The notes under the pieces: model-generated
The model's database searches: none
What the model was told of the DNA's origin: nothing
What the model saw: only the letters and a program-made list of their open reading frames with translations
Source: Candidatus Saccharimonadota bacterium
GTDB lineage: Bacteria; Patescibacteriota; Saccharimonadia; Saccharimonadales; Saccharimonadaceae
Assembly: GCA_017536895.1 (NCBI GenBank)
Contig: JAFWCN010000009.1
Span: 1-33,774 of the forward strand
Direction of reading: 5' to 3'
Length of the DNA stretch: 33,774 bases
Part shown: piece by piece, positions 14,874 through 22,217 of the stretch
How positions within the stretch are numbered: the first letter of the stretch is position 1
Layout of the letters: each line of letters begins with the position of its first letter
Program-made: the position numbers and the translations under genes

Positions 14874-16766
14874 CTATTTATCTACGACTTCGCCTTCGAC
14901 GGGTTCGTCGTCGGATTTGTCATCTGATTTAGCGTCTTCAGATTTAGGCGCATCGTTGGCTTGAGCTTGATACATCTTGGCACCGATAGGCATGATGCGA
15001 TCGCTTAATTCCTTAGTAGCTGTTTCGTAGGCGTCCTTGTCGGCTTTGTCGTCGTTAAGAACTTTTCTAGCTTCTTCAACGGCTTTCTTAATGGTGTCTT
15101 TATCTTCGTCGCTGATTTTGTCTTTGAAGTCGTTAGGCATTTTTTCAGCTTGATAGATAGTATTTTCTAGGTGGTTTTTTGCGTCGACAGAATCCTTCTT
15201 TTTCTTGTCTTCTTCAGCGTGAGCTTCGGCTTCCTTTTGAGCTTTTTCGATATCGTCTTTACTCATGTTACCGGAGTTTTGAATGGTGATAGATTGCTCT
15301 TTACCAGTACCTTTATCTTTAGCAGTAACGTTAAGAATACCGTTAGCATCGAGATTGAAGGTAACTTCGATTTGAGGTACGCCACGAGGAGCTGGGGCAA
15401 TGCCGTCTAAAATGAAGCGACCGAGAGATTTGTTGTCAGCGGCAAATTCGCGTTCGCCCTGAAGGACGTGGATTTCTACCTGTGGTTGGTTGTCTGATGC
15501 GGTGGAGAATACTTCGGATTTACTAGTAGGAATAGTAGTATTACGATCGATTAACGGAGTACGAACACCGCCCATAGTTTCGATACCTAAGGTTAATGGG
15601 GTAACGTCTAAGAGCAAGATATCCTTAACATCACCTTGCAGAACGCCACCTTGAATGGCTGCGCCTACGGCTACGACTTCGTCGGGGTTAACACCTTGCA
15701 TTGGGTCTTTACCAAAGATAGATTTAACTTTTTCGACTACAGCTGGCATGCGGGTCATACCACCGACCATGACGATTTCGTCAATGTCTTTAGTAGCAAG
15801 TTTGGCATCTTTTAAGGCTTTTTCTACTGGTTCAGCGAGACGGCTCAAAAGAGGCTCGACTAATTCTTCGAGTTTGGCTCGGGTTAATGTGTACTCAAAG
15901 TGTTTAGGACCGTCGGCATCGGCAGAAAGGAAGGGAAGGTTGATGTCGGTAGAAGTGCTACTTGAGAGCTCTTTCTTGGCTTTTTCGGCCTCATCTTTAA
16001 CGCGTTGCATAGCAGCAGCGTCACTTTTAATGTCGATACCGGATTCTTTTTTGAATTCGTCGACGAGGAAGTTGACGATTACATTATCAAAATCTTCACC
16101 ACCGAGGTGAGTGTCACCGTTGGTAGACATCACTTCGAAAACACCGTCACCAAGTTCGAGAATAGATACATCGAAAGTACCGCCACCAAGGTCGAAAACG
16201 ACGATTTTTTCGTCTTTTTTAGATTCGAGACCGTAAGCTAAAGCGGCGGCAGTGGGCTCGTTGATGATACGTTTTACTTCTAGACCGGCGATTTTTCCGG
16301 CATCTTTGGTAGCTTGGCGCTGTGAATCGTCGAAGTAGGCTGGTACGGTGATGATAGCTTCAGTTACTGGTTCACCGAGAAAAGCTTCAGCGTCAGCTTT
16401 GATTTTACTGAGAACCATAGCTGAAATTTCTTCTGGGGTATATTCTTTGCCGTCCATTTCTACGGCAACGCCGTTACCTTTTTTGACGATCTTATAAGGA
16501 CTGATTTCGGTGTCGCGTTGAACTTCCTTGTCGCTAAATTTGCGACCAATAAGACGCTTAATGCCATAAATAGTGTTCTTAGGATTGGTAACACGCTGAC
16601 GTTGAGCGACTTTACCAACTAAGCGTTCGCCTTTTTTGGTGACGGCAACTACAGATGGGGTAGTGCGATCGCCTTCAGCGTTAGTGATGACCTCTGGTTT
16701 ACCGGCAACCATATATGCAAAGGCACTGTTGGTGGTACCAAGGTCAATTCCGATGATTTTACTCAT
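14874..16766 (-). CDS. dnaK: Hsp70 chaperone DnaK
   Basis: Full-length 630-residue DnaK, the ATP-dependent Hsp70 chaperone. The nucleotide-binding domain starts [16 protein letters not shown] and shows [40 protein letters not shown] and [10 protein letters not shown]. The substrate-binding domain has [17 protein letters not shown] and [20 protein letters not shown]. The helical lid ends in an acidic tail closing [18 protein letters not shown] just upstream is a strong Shine-Dalgarno sequence. Transcribed alone here: grpE and dnaJ are not adjacent, and a hairpin terminator follows. Regulation by HrcA is indicated by two CIRCE elements. Confidence 0.98.
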   Translation of the reverse strand: MSKIIGIDLGTTNSAFAYMVAGKPEVITNAEGDRTTPSVVAVTKKGERLVGKVAQRQRVTNPKNTIYGIKRLIGRKFSDKEVQRDTEISPYKIVKKGNGVAVEMDGKEYTPEEISAMVLSKIKADAEAFLGEPVTEAIITVPAYFDDSQRQATKDAGKIAGLEVKRIINEPTAAALAYGLESKKDEKIVVFDLGGGTFDVSILELGDGVFEVMSTNGDTHLGGEDFDNVIVNFLVDEFKKESGIDIKSDAAAMQRVKDEAEKAKKELSSSTSTDINLPFLSADADGPKHFEYTLTRAKLEELVEPLLSRLAEPVEKALKDAKLATKDIDEIVMVGGMTRMPAVVEKVKSIFGKDPMQGVNPDEVVAVGAAIQGGVLQGDVKDILLLDVTPLTLGIETMGGVRTPLIDRNTTIPTSKSEVFSTASDNQPQVEIHVLQGEREFAADNKSLGRFILDGIAPAPRGVPQIEVTFNLDANGILNVTAKDKGTGKEQSITIQNSGNMSKDDIEKAQKEAEAHAEEDKKKKDSVDAKNHLENTIYQAEKMPNDFKDKISDEDKDTIKKAVEEARKVLNDDKADKDAYETATKELSDRIMPIGAKMYQAQANDAPKSEDAKSDDKSDDEPVEGEVVDK

Positions 16767-16806
16767 AATTATTCCTCCATGAATTATTTAAATTTCGTTG
16801 ATTTCG

Positions 16807-16833
16807 TTAGCACTCGTTGTGCTAGAGTGCTAA
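16807..16833. promoter_or_regulatory. CIRCE operator 1 (HrcA binding site), perfect
   Basis: TTAGCACTC, nine bases, GAGTGCTAA: an exact match to the CIRCE consensus. It lies just downstream of the predicted dnaK transcription start (about 16837), in the untranslated leader. Confidence 0.95.
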
Positions 16834-16843
16834 ACTTATCTCT

Positions 16844-16872
16844 ATTGTAGCACGCTGGCACTGTAGTGTCAA
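16844..16872 (-). promoter_or_regulatory. dnaK vegetative promoter
   Basis: Minus strand TTGACA (16867-16872), 17-bp spacer, TACAAT (16844-16849). It is consensus at -35 and one base off at -10. The -35 lies inside the second CIRCE. Confidence 0.85.
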
Positions 16873-16881
16873 GAGTGCTAA
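16855..16881. promoter_or_regulatory. CIRCE operator 2, one degenerate arm
   Basis: CTGGCACTG, nine bases, GAGTGCTAA. One arm is perfect and the other differs from TTAGCACTC at three positions. It covers the dnaK -35 and part of the spacer, so HrcA here would block polymerase directly. Confidence 0.7.
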
Positions 16882-16918
16882 TACAGGGGCGGGGAGGGGA
16901 AAACGGAGAAATGTTGAT

Positions 16919-16974
16919 AAAAATGGGCGGAAATGCGTAAAAAATGCATGAAAATGCTTAATGGGTGGGTAAAA
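16919..16974. promoter_or_regulatory. phased A-tracts upstream of the 16980 promoter
   Basis: Runs of A end at 16923, 16933, 16944, 16954 and 16974, that is at about 10-bp steps with one position skipped. Each run is followed by TG, three of them as TGC. Helically phased A-tracts bend DNA, so this is a plausible curved upstream element or a set of repeated binding sites. Confidence 0.45.
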
Positions 16975-16979
16975 TGCGG

Positions 16980-16985
16980 TATAAT
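16980..16985 (+). promoter_or_regulatory. -10 box of the leader RNA / surface protein gene
   Basis: Perfect TATAAT, no TG extension and no good -35. Predicted start near 16992, three bases before the first long helix of the leader RNA. Confidence 0.6.
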
Positions 16986-16991
16986 AGGGGT

Positions 16992-17150
16992 ATAGCGATC
17001 TACGATTGTCCTTATTTGGACAGCACTTTATTGTAATTCGGCATAAAGCATGTTTAAGACAGCTTAAATGGCATCGTTCAGGGCCTTGGTTGTTTTAAAG
17101 CTTTATGCTGTCCGACAATTGTGGATCGCACCCTGAGCGGTGCCATTTTT
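16992..17150 (+). ncRNA. candidate structured leader RNA with switch-like alternative helices
   Basis: Helix A pairs 16995-17010 with 17114-17129 (16 bp including two G-U). Helix B pairs GGACAGC 17018-17024 with 17107-17113. Helix C pairs 17043-17049 with 17100-17106. A small hairpin lies at 17053-17068. Separately, helix D pairs 17068-17083 with 17131-17146 (16 bp including two G-U) and is followed at once by a T-run (17146-17150), like an intrinsic terminator. D's left strand lies in the loop of A/B/C and only one base separates A' from D', so both folds cannot easily coexist. I match it to no known RNA family. It could regulate the downstream surface protein by attenuation. Confidence 0.6.
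17131..17150 (+). terminator. terminator-like 3' arm and T-run of the leader RNA
   Basis: CCCTGAGCGGTGCCAT pairs with 17068-17083 and is followed by TTTTT. If it forms, transcription would end before the leader peptide at 17163. The enclosed loop is unusually long (47 nt). Confidence 0.45.
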
Positions 17151-17162
17151 AATAGGAGATAT

Positions 17163-17207
17163 ATGGCCGCCATGGGAGGATTAATAACCAAATGGAGGTC
17201 TACATGA
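17163..17207 (+). CDS. 14-residue leader peptide
   Basis: ATG at 17163 follows AGGAG (17154-17158) at a normal distance and encodes MAAMGGLITKWRST, then TGA. The TGA overlaps the ATG of the surface-protein gene (ATGA at 17204), a classic coupling arrangement. GGAGG at 17194-17198, inside the leader frame, serves the main start. I see no run of one amino acid as in biosynthetic attenuators. It may open the downstream ribosome site or be a chance frame; the overlap and good Shine-Dalgarno sequence favour use. Confidence 0.4.
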   Translation: MAAMGGLITKWRST

Positions 17208-19708
17208 AGATGTCTCAGACATTAAACAAAATCACATCTTCTCAACGGGTCCTGTCGCCACTTTTCCCCTATTCTCGTTTGCCTTTGGCAATTCGCGTCC
17301 CAAGGGGCGAGCAAGCTCGAATGGGGTCCCCCAAGTGGCGCCACCCGTTGATGTTTGTTGCGTCATTATTCCTCCTAGCATCCCCATTCTTCTTTAGTAA
17401 TCTAGACACCCACGCTGCAGACAGCATCACCGTCTCCATCTCCGGCAACCCATCTATTACTGTAGCACCATCAAGTACTGGTACCTTTGCAGATAGTGGT
17501 AATATCAACATTAGTGTATCCAATGCTCCTGCTTCTGGCTATACCTTAGCCATTACTGGTGGTGGTAATACTAGCCTTACTGGCACCACAGATAGCACTA
17601 AATCTATCACTTCCATCTCCTCAGCCATAGATCAAAATACCTTCAATATTAATACCAGCTACAATAACAAATGGGGCTATAAACCCAGTATGCACTATAA
17701 TACCAGTACTGAACAAAGAGCCTCTAACACTAACTATCTCCCCTCCCCCACTGATACTGCAGACATTATAGACATCACAAGTGATAGTTCTAGCAATAAC
17801 TATACTTTGTCTATTGGCGCTAGAGTCACCAGTGACTTAGGCTTCCAGACTTATGAAAACAATACCTTCGTCATTACTGCTGTAGGTAACTCTCATGTCC
17901 TAGACTGTGACCCTACCAAGCTCTGTGTAGAATATGAGGGTAATGGCTTGACTTATGATGGGGAGACACTGAACCGAGTTAATTATAATTCTACCACTAC
18001 TCACATATCCACAACCAAATATTCCCATACACCAAATATCAGCGATGACGGCATAGTAAATGGTAAGTATGATGACTACAGCACTGGAAAAGATCTTACT
18101 GACGTAATTACTATAGATGGCGCATCATCTCTCCATGTCAAAATTACTTATGCTACAGAAAGTACCTCCTATGACTGGGCGGTCATCTGGGCTGGTAATT
18201 ATCCAAATAATTCTGCTAAAAACAACTATTCTTCAGGAATTACTTGTGATGGGGCAGGACCAAAGTTGGGTGGCACTACACAAACTACTAAAGAATGTGA
18301 TATTTCTGGCGATACTGTCACTTTTGGGTTCTATAATGATACGTACATAGCGTCATCTGGTACGTATGGCTACTACGCCGTTATTACTGCAAACCCTGCC
18401 ATCACGCGTTCTGTCGCTTCCGGTGAATACGCCACTCCTACTGACGAAGGCGCCATCTTCCACGGTTGGTCCACCACCCAGACTACTCCAGGCAGTGGTC
18501 TGCCTAGCCAAGTAGAATATACAGACGAATCTGATGTAATGGCCAATATCCCAGGAAACGAAGGCGAAACCAAAACCCTCTATGCCGTCTGGCAACAGGA
18601 GCAAACTATTACCTTCACCATGGATAGCAATACTTCCAGTATAGACATCATAGATAGTAATGGCACTACTGTAAAGACCATTACCGCTAGTGGCCAGACT
18701 GCTACCCTTCTTCAGGGTGACACCTATACCATTAAACCCACTCACGCTTCTGGCTACAATACCAACACCATCACCAAGACTTCTGGTGCTGGTACCCTAA
18801 ACGGCAAGGAGTTTACTGTAGGTGCTGGGGCTGCTACTATTGGTGTCACCAGTAAACAATTCTGTGCTGGGTCTACTATAATGCAAAATCTTACTTCATC
18901 TACTATCGCATCACTATTACCGAACGTTGGCAGTACTGCTACGGTATGCGATATCCGAGATGGAGAAGAATACAAAATTAGTAAACTAGCAGACAACAAA
19001 TACTGGATGCTAGACAACCTTCGCCTAGACCCTGCAAACTCCACCACCCTAAACAGCATCACCGCCTCTAACACCCACGCCTCTGCTACCACCCTTAACT
19101 ATTTCAAGAACGGTGGCGGCACCACCAGCGATCAATATCCTACCGCTAAAATCAACAACGTAGCCTGGACTTCTAGCTCCCAAAACTACTATAGTATCCC
19201 CATGACTGTATCAAGTGGTACTGGTTGGACTAAAGACACCGTTACCACCAGCTATGGTGCAGGTAGCGGTAAAATAGGCGTCTACTACAACTACTGTGCA
19301 GCCAGTGCAGGCTCCTACTGCTACGGTAACGGCACTTCTCCTGGTAGCCCCTCCGGTAACGCTACTGAAGACCTTTGCCCATCTGGTTGGCGTATGCCCG
19401 GTGGTGGTAAAACTATAAACCTCACTGCTAACCCACCCACTGGTGAATTCCAAAACCTCTATAATTACTACAACACCACCGAAACAGCCACAGACACTAA
19501 TAGCCTCCAATACAATCTCTCTATGCCTCTCTCGGGCAACTTCACCAGTGGCTCGGCGTACAATCAGGGCGGCTACGGCAACTGGTGGTCCTCTACGTGG
19601 TACGATAGGACCCGCATGTACCGCCTCCGCGCGAGTGCTAGCTTCATCAATCCCGCGGACTATTACGATCTCAACCTCGGCTACTCATTGAGATGCATAG
19701 CTCAGTAG
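17204..19708 (+). CDS. large secreted surface protein with InlB_B-like repeat and C-terminal FISUMP domain
   Basis: An 834-residue exported protein. The N-terminus is long (about 50 residues) before the hydrophobic core LMFVASLFLLASPFFF and a likely signal-peptidase site after DTHA. Then come a Thr/Ser/Asn-rich beta region, an InlB_B-like (Listeria-Bacteroides) repeat ending GAIFHGWST...KTLYAVW (about 420-465), a small PEGA-like stretch, and a FISUMP-type domain (about 555-834) with MLDNLRLDP, CPSGWRMPGGG, GNWWSST and LRCIAQ. Likely displayed on the cell surface for adhesion. GGAGG five bases before ATG 17204 decides this start over ATG 17192. Codon use is much richer in NNC than in the neighbours. 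Residues about 14-49 lie in a palindromic element. Confidence 0.8.
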   Translation: MKMSQTLNKITSSQRVLSPLFPYSRLPLAIRVPRGEQARMGSPKWRHPLMFVASLFLLASPFFFSNLDTHAADSITVSISGNPSITVAPSSTGTFADSGNINISVSNAPASGYTLAITGGGNTSLTGTTDSTKSITSISSAIDQNTFNINTSYNNKWGYKPSMHYNTSTEQRASNTNYLPSPTDTADIIDITSDSSSNNYTLSIGARVTSDLGFQTYENNTFVITAVGNSHVLDCDPTKLCVEYEGNGLTYDGETLNRVNYNSTTTHISTTKYSHTPNISDDGIVNGKYDDYSTGKDLTDVITIDGASSLHVKITYATESTSYDWAVIWAGNYPNNSAKNNYSSGITCDGAGPKLGGTTQTTKECDISGDTVTFGFYNDTYIASSGTYGYYAVITANPAITRSVASGEYATPTDEGAIFHGWSTTQTTPGSGLPSQVEYTDESDVMANIPGNEGETKTLYAVWQQEQTITFTMDSNTSSIDIIDSNGTTVKTITASGQTATLLQGDTYTIKPTHASGYNTNTITKTSGAGTLNGKEFTVGAGAATIGVTSKQFCAGSTIMQNLTSSTIASLLPNVGSTATVCDIRDGEEYKISKLADNKYWMLDNLRLDPANSTTLNSITASNTHASATTLNYFKNGGGTTSDQYPTAKINNVAWTSSSQNYYSIPMTVSSGTGWTKDTVTTSYGAGSGKIGVYYNYCAASAGSYCYGNGTSPGSPSGNATEDLCPSGWRMPGGGKTINLTANPPTGEFQNLYNYYNTTETATDTNSLQYNLSMPLSGNFTSGSAYNQGGYGNWWSSTWYDRTRMYRLRASASFINPADYYDLNLGYSLRCIAQ
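17242..17351. repeat. in-frame nested inverted repeat in the signal-peptide region
   Basis: Outer arms TCAACGGGT (17242-17250) and ACCCGTTGA (17343-17351), continued by GCCACTT (17257-17263) and AAGTGGC (17333-17339). Inside, CCCCTATTC (17267-17275) faces GAATGGGG (17319-17326), and GCCTTTGG (17281-17288) faces CCAAGGGGC with G-T pairs. About 110 bp, open in frame, coding for a basic segment placed before the hydrophobic core of the signal peptide. Similar in design to the element at 11399-11518, though not in sequence apart from a shared GTCGCCAC. Confidence 0.55.
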
Positions 19709-19727
19709 ACTTTACTTTGTAAAGTCT
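19707..19727. repeat. perfect 9-bp hairpin over the stop codon of the surface protein gene
   Basis: AGACTTTAC TTT GTAAAGTCT, beginning in the TAG stop. There is no T-run after it, so it is a poor intrinsic terminator. It could stabilise the mRNA end or extrude as a cruciform. Confidence 0.6.
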
Positions 19728-19728
19728 T

Positions 19729-19792
19729 CCGCCGGGCGTCATCTCGAGAAAAGCAGAGCAAGTCTCTGCTTTTCTCTCGCCTCCTACGGCGG
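19729..19792. repeat. large stem-loop with perfect 13-bp inner stem
   Basis: Outer CCGCCG (19729-19734) / CGGCGG (19787-19792); inner GAGAAAAGCAGAG (19746-19758) / CTCTGCTTTTCTC (19764-19776) with a five-base loop. No T-run follows. It may be a palindromic mobile element, or part of the 3' structure of the surface protein gene. Confidence 0.65.
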
Positions 19793-19909
19793 TATGTTCC
19801 CCTAGTTGCCGTTGTTATTCCTTCTGTTTCCCATCCGTGGTTTGTCTCCCACTCACAAAAAGGAAAGATGCAACCCGAGCCAAGCGCGAGGGTCGCGGAA
19901 AGAAAAAGC

Positions 19910-19938
19910 TTGCGGGAATGGGTGGAGTAAGGTATAAT
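19910..19938 (+). promoter_or_regulatory. promoter of the primary sigma factor gene
   Basis: TTGCGG (19910-19915), 17-bp spacer, TATAAT (19933-19938). Start expected near 19945, two bases before the ATG. Just upstream are short GC palindromes such as GCGAGGGTCGC (19886-19896). Confidence 0.65.
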
Positions 19939-19946
19939 AGAGAACA

Positions 19947-20915
19947 ATGAGCGGTAAAAAAGATGATATTTTGAACGCAAAAGAATTGGATATTGATGAA
20001 CCTGAAACGGGGGATTTGGAAAGAGAGGAAGAACTCTCGGATGAAGAGCTAGCCATTACGGCGGAGAATGTGGATGCTTTTGCGGATGATTCGGTACGGC
20101 TGTACTTGCGTGAAATTGGTAAGATTCCTTTATTGACTCCCGAAGAAGAGGCGGCGCTGGCTCAGCGTATTGTGAAGGGCGACAAGAAGGCTAAGGATAA
20201 GATGGTGGAGTCCAATATGCGGCTGGTGGTATCTATTGCTAAGCGCTATGGTGGGCGGGGGTTGGATTTCTTAGATTTGATTCAAGAAGGTAATACAGGG
20301 CTTTTGCGTGCGGTGGAGAAATTTGATCCAGATAAAGGGTTTAAGTTTTCGACCTATGCGACTTGGTGGGTGCGGCAAGCGATTACCCGGGCAATTGCGG
20401 ATCAGGCACGGACGATTCGGATTCCGGTACATATGGTGGAGACGATTAACAAAGTGCTTCGGACTACTCGCAAATTGACCTCGGAATTAAACCGCGAGCC
20501 AACTAATGAAGAAATTGCTAAGGCACTAGACATGGAACCTGAGAAGGTGGACTATGTGATGCGGATTAAACAGGATATTGCCTCACTAGATGCATCAGTG
20601 GGGCGTGAAGGTGATGATGAGGACTCGGTGTTGGGTGATTTTGTGGAAGATGAGGAACGGGATTCGCCAGAGGATAGTGCGGCAAATCAGATTTTGAAAG
20701 AACAACTATCAGAAATCATTGCTACTTTGACTGATCGAGAACAGAAAATTATTCGGTTAAGATTCGGGATTGGGGGCGGTCGACCGCATACTTTAGAGGA
20801 AGTGGGCAATGAATTTGATGTGACTCGTGAACGTATTCGCCAGATTGAAGCTAAAGCGTTGTCGAAACTGAGGAAGAACAAAGAAACTAAGAAACTACAC
20901 GAGTATTTAAGGTAG
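19947..20915 (+). CDS. rpoD: RNA polymerase primary sigma factor (RpoD/SigA)
   Basis: A 322-residue group 1 sigma factor without a full region 1.1; the N-terminus is a short acidic stretch. Region 1.2 is [19 protein letters not shown], region 2 runs from [19 protein letters not shown] through [17 protein letters not shown], region 3 includes [11 protein letters not shown], and the region 4.2 helix-turn-helix is [19 protein letters not shown]. Its region 2.4 and 3.0 should read the TATAAT and TGn motifs found throughout the window. The ATG has no Shine-Dalgarno sequence and only about two bases of leader, so the sigma gene itself is predicted leaderless. Followed after nine bases by the VirB2-like gene. 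Confidence 0.95.
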   Translation: MSGKKDDILNAKELDIDEPETGDLEREEELSDEELAITAENVDAFADDSVRLYLREIGKIPLLTPEEEAALAQRIVKGDKKAKDKMVESNMRLVVSIAKRYGGRGLDFLDLIQEGNTGLLRAVEKFDPDKGFKFSTYATWWVRQAITRAIADQARTIRIPVHMVETINKVLRTTRKLTSELNREPTNEEIAKALDMEPEKVDYVMRIKQDIASLDASVGREGDDEDSVLGDFVEDEERDSPEDSAANQILKEQLSEIIATLTDREQKIIRLRFGIGGGRPHTLEEVGNEFDVTRERIRQIEAKALSKLRKNKETKKLHEYLR

Positions 20916-20924
20916 GGAAAAGAA

Positions 20925-21293
20925 ATGAAAAAAATATTGTGTGGATTAATGGCGGTATTCATGGGGGGGATGATGGTCTGTGCACCGGTGATGGCAACTT
21001 GTAGTGACGACCAAATAAAAAGTGGCTGCGTAAGCACATCAATTCTTAGCAATGGATGTAGTTGCGACAGTAATGAAGTTACTCGCATTTTGAATTTAGT
21101 GGTGGATATAATGACGATTGGGGTTGGTATTCTAGGCGTATTGGGAATAACGATAGTGGGGATTCAGTATTTGACTGCTGGTGGAAATGAGGAAAAAACT
21201 CGTAAAGCTAAGAAGAGGTTACTTGAGATTGTAATTGGGTTGGTGGCTTATGTGTTGATTTATGCAATATTAAATTGGCTGTTGCGAACTTAA
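20925..21293 (+). CDS. TrbC/VirB2-like small membrane protein (possible pilin)
   Basis: A 122-residue protein with a signal peptide (MKKILCGLMAVFMGGMMVCA, likely cut after PVMA), a short Cys-rich outer segment (Cys 26, 35, 45 and 47), and two hydrophobic spans (about residues 60-87 and 100-119) separated by the basic loop GGNEEKTRKAKKRL. This plan matches VirB2/TrbC-type pilins and related two-span proteins. No other type IV secretion genes are in the window, so a pilus role is only a suggestion. It follows rpoD closely and has GTAGGGAA as a modest Shine-Dalgarno sequence. Confidence 0.65.
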   Translation: MKKILCGLMAVFMGGMMVCAPVMATCSDDQIKSGCVSTSILSNGCSCDSNEVTRILNLVVDIMTIGVGILGVLGITIVGIQYLTAGGNEEKTRKAKKRLLEIVIGLVAYVLIYAILNWLLRT

Positions 21294-21305
21294 GGATTTG
21301 ACGAA

Positions 21306-22217
21306 ATGAAAAGGCTTTTGGTTGTTTATAATCCGCGGTCTTCACGCTATGCGGATGTAAAAATCGGAGTACTAGATAAAGTACGAGATTTAGCTGGCTA
21401 TATGATCGGGAAATACGAAGTTGAGCAGACCGATGTAGACAAGAATGCGGTAAAATTTGCAAAAGTATTAAAAAATGGAGATATGGTACTAGCCGCTGGA
21501 GGTGATGCGACGGCAGTAATTGCGGTGAACGCAATTATGCAATCAGAAAAAGACGTAACGTTGGCTGTATTGCCATATGGGAATTTCAATGATTTGGCAC
21601 GAACTTTAAAAACGCGAGATTTTGAAGATATTTTTAATAAAAAAACACAAGAAAAGAAGTATTACCCATTAGAAATAATTGTAGATGGAAAATTCATACG
21701 TTACGCAACTTGCTATGTCACGATGGGTATGACGGCGGAAGCAGTGAAATTATATGATGAAGCTAAAATGCGAAAAGTGTTAAAGAAGAAAACGGGGCGG
21801 TATATTGGCTCGTATACGCACTTAATAGGTTGGTATTTTAAAAATCGTCACAAAAAACAGTTTATTCCGGAATTTAAACTAAATGGAGTATTGCAACATC
21901 GAAAGACGTCGGATTATGCGGCGGTGAATGGTAGAAGTATGGCTAGGGTAATGAAAGGAGGAGAGGACTATTTGAAGCCGAAAGAATTTCGGAGCGAGAC
22001 AGATAGGTTGACGAATTTCTGGCGATTGTTTAAATTGATGGCTAAAAGTGTTTTGGTACGAATTCCGGGTAGTGAAACAAAGGGTGACACATTGGAATTT
22101 GTGGAGCCAGGACGGGTTGAGATGCAAGCGGAGGGAGAATCGTTAGTGTTTAAAGATGCGAAAAAAATTGAAATTAGAAAGGCGGAAAAATGCTTGAAAG
22201 TAATCCAGAACTCGTAA
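21306..22217 (+). CDS. diacylglycerol kinase-like (DAGKc) lipid kinase family protein
   Basis: A 303-residue protein with the DAGK catalytic fold: start KRLLVVYNPRSSRYADV, then MVLAAGGDATAVIAVNAIM and LAVLPYGNFNDLARTL. The nucleotide loop reads GGDAT where GGDGT is normal, so the second Gly is replaced by Ala. The downstream beta-sandwich includes RYATCYVTMGMTAEAVKLYD. Likely phosphorylates a lipid or sphingoid-like substrate, or an as yet undefined small molecule. Overlaps the next gene by 28 bases, so the two are coupled. Confidence 0.75.
   Translation: MKRLLVVYNPRSSRYADVKIGVLDKVRDLAGYMIGKYEVEQTDVDKNAVKFAKVLKNGDMVLAAGGDATAVIAVNAIMQSEKDVTLAVLPYGNFNDLARTLKTRDFEDIFNKKTQEKKYYPLEIIVDGKFIRYATCYVTMGMTAEAVKLYDEAKMRKVLKKKTGRYIGSYTHLIGWYFKNRHKKQFIPEFKLNGVLQHRKTSDYAAVNGRSMARVMKGGEDYLKPKEFRSETDRLTNFWRLFKLMAKSVLVRIPGSETKGDTLEFVEPGRVEMQAEGESLVFKDAKKIEIRKAEKCLKVIQNS

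Noticed and set aside
16886..16899. G-quadruplex (three runs of four G)
   Set aside because: Only three G4 runs plus a later GG; too weak to list as a feature without an assay, and the position upstream of dnaK may be chance.
16992..17150. Known RNAs such as 6S, tmRNA, SRP RNA, T-box or cyclic-di-GMP riboswitch
   Set aside because: No tmRNA tRNA-like ends, no SRP GGAA loop domain, no T-box sequence and no GEMM core; size and pairing do not match 6S.
17192..17203. ATG 17192 as start of the surface protein
   Set aside because: No Shine-Dalgarno sequence before it; GGAGG at 17194-17198 is correctly spaced for ATG 17204, which also overlaps the leader-peptide stop.
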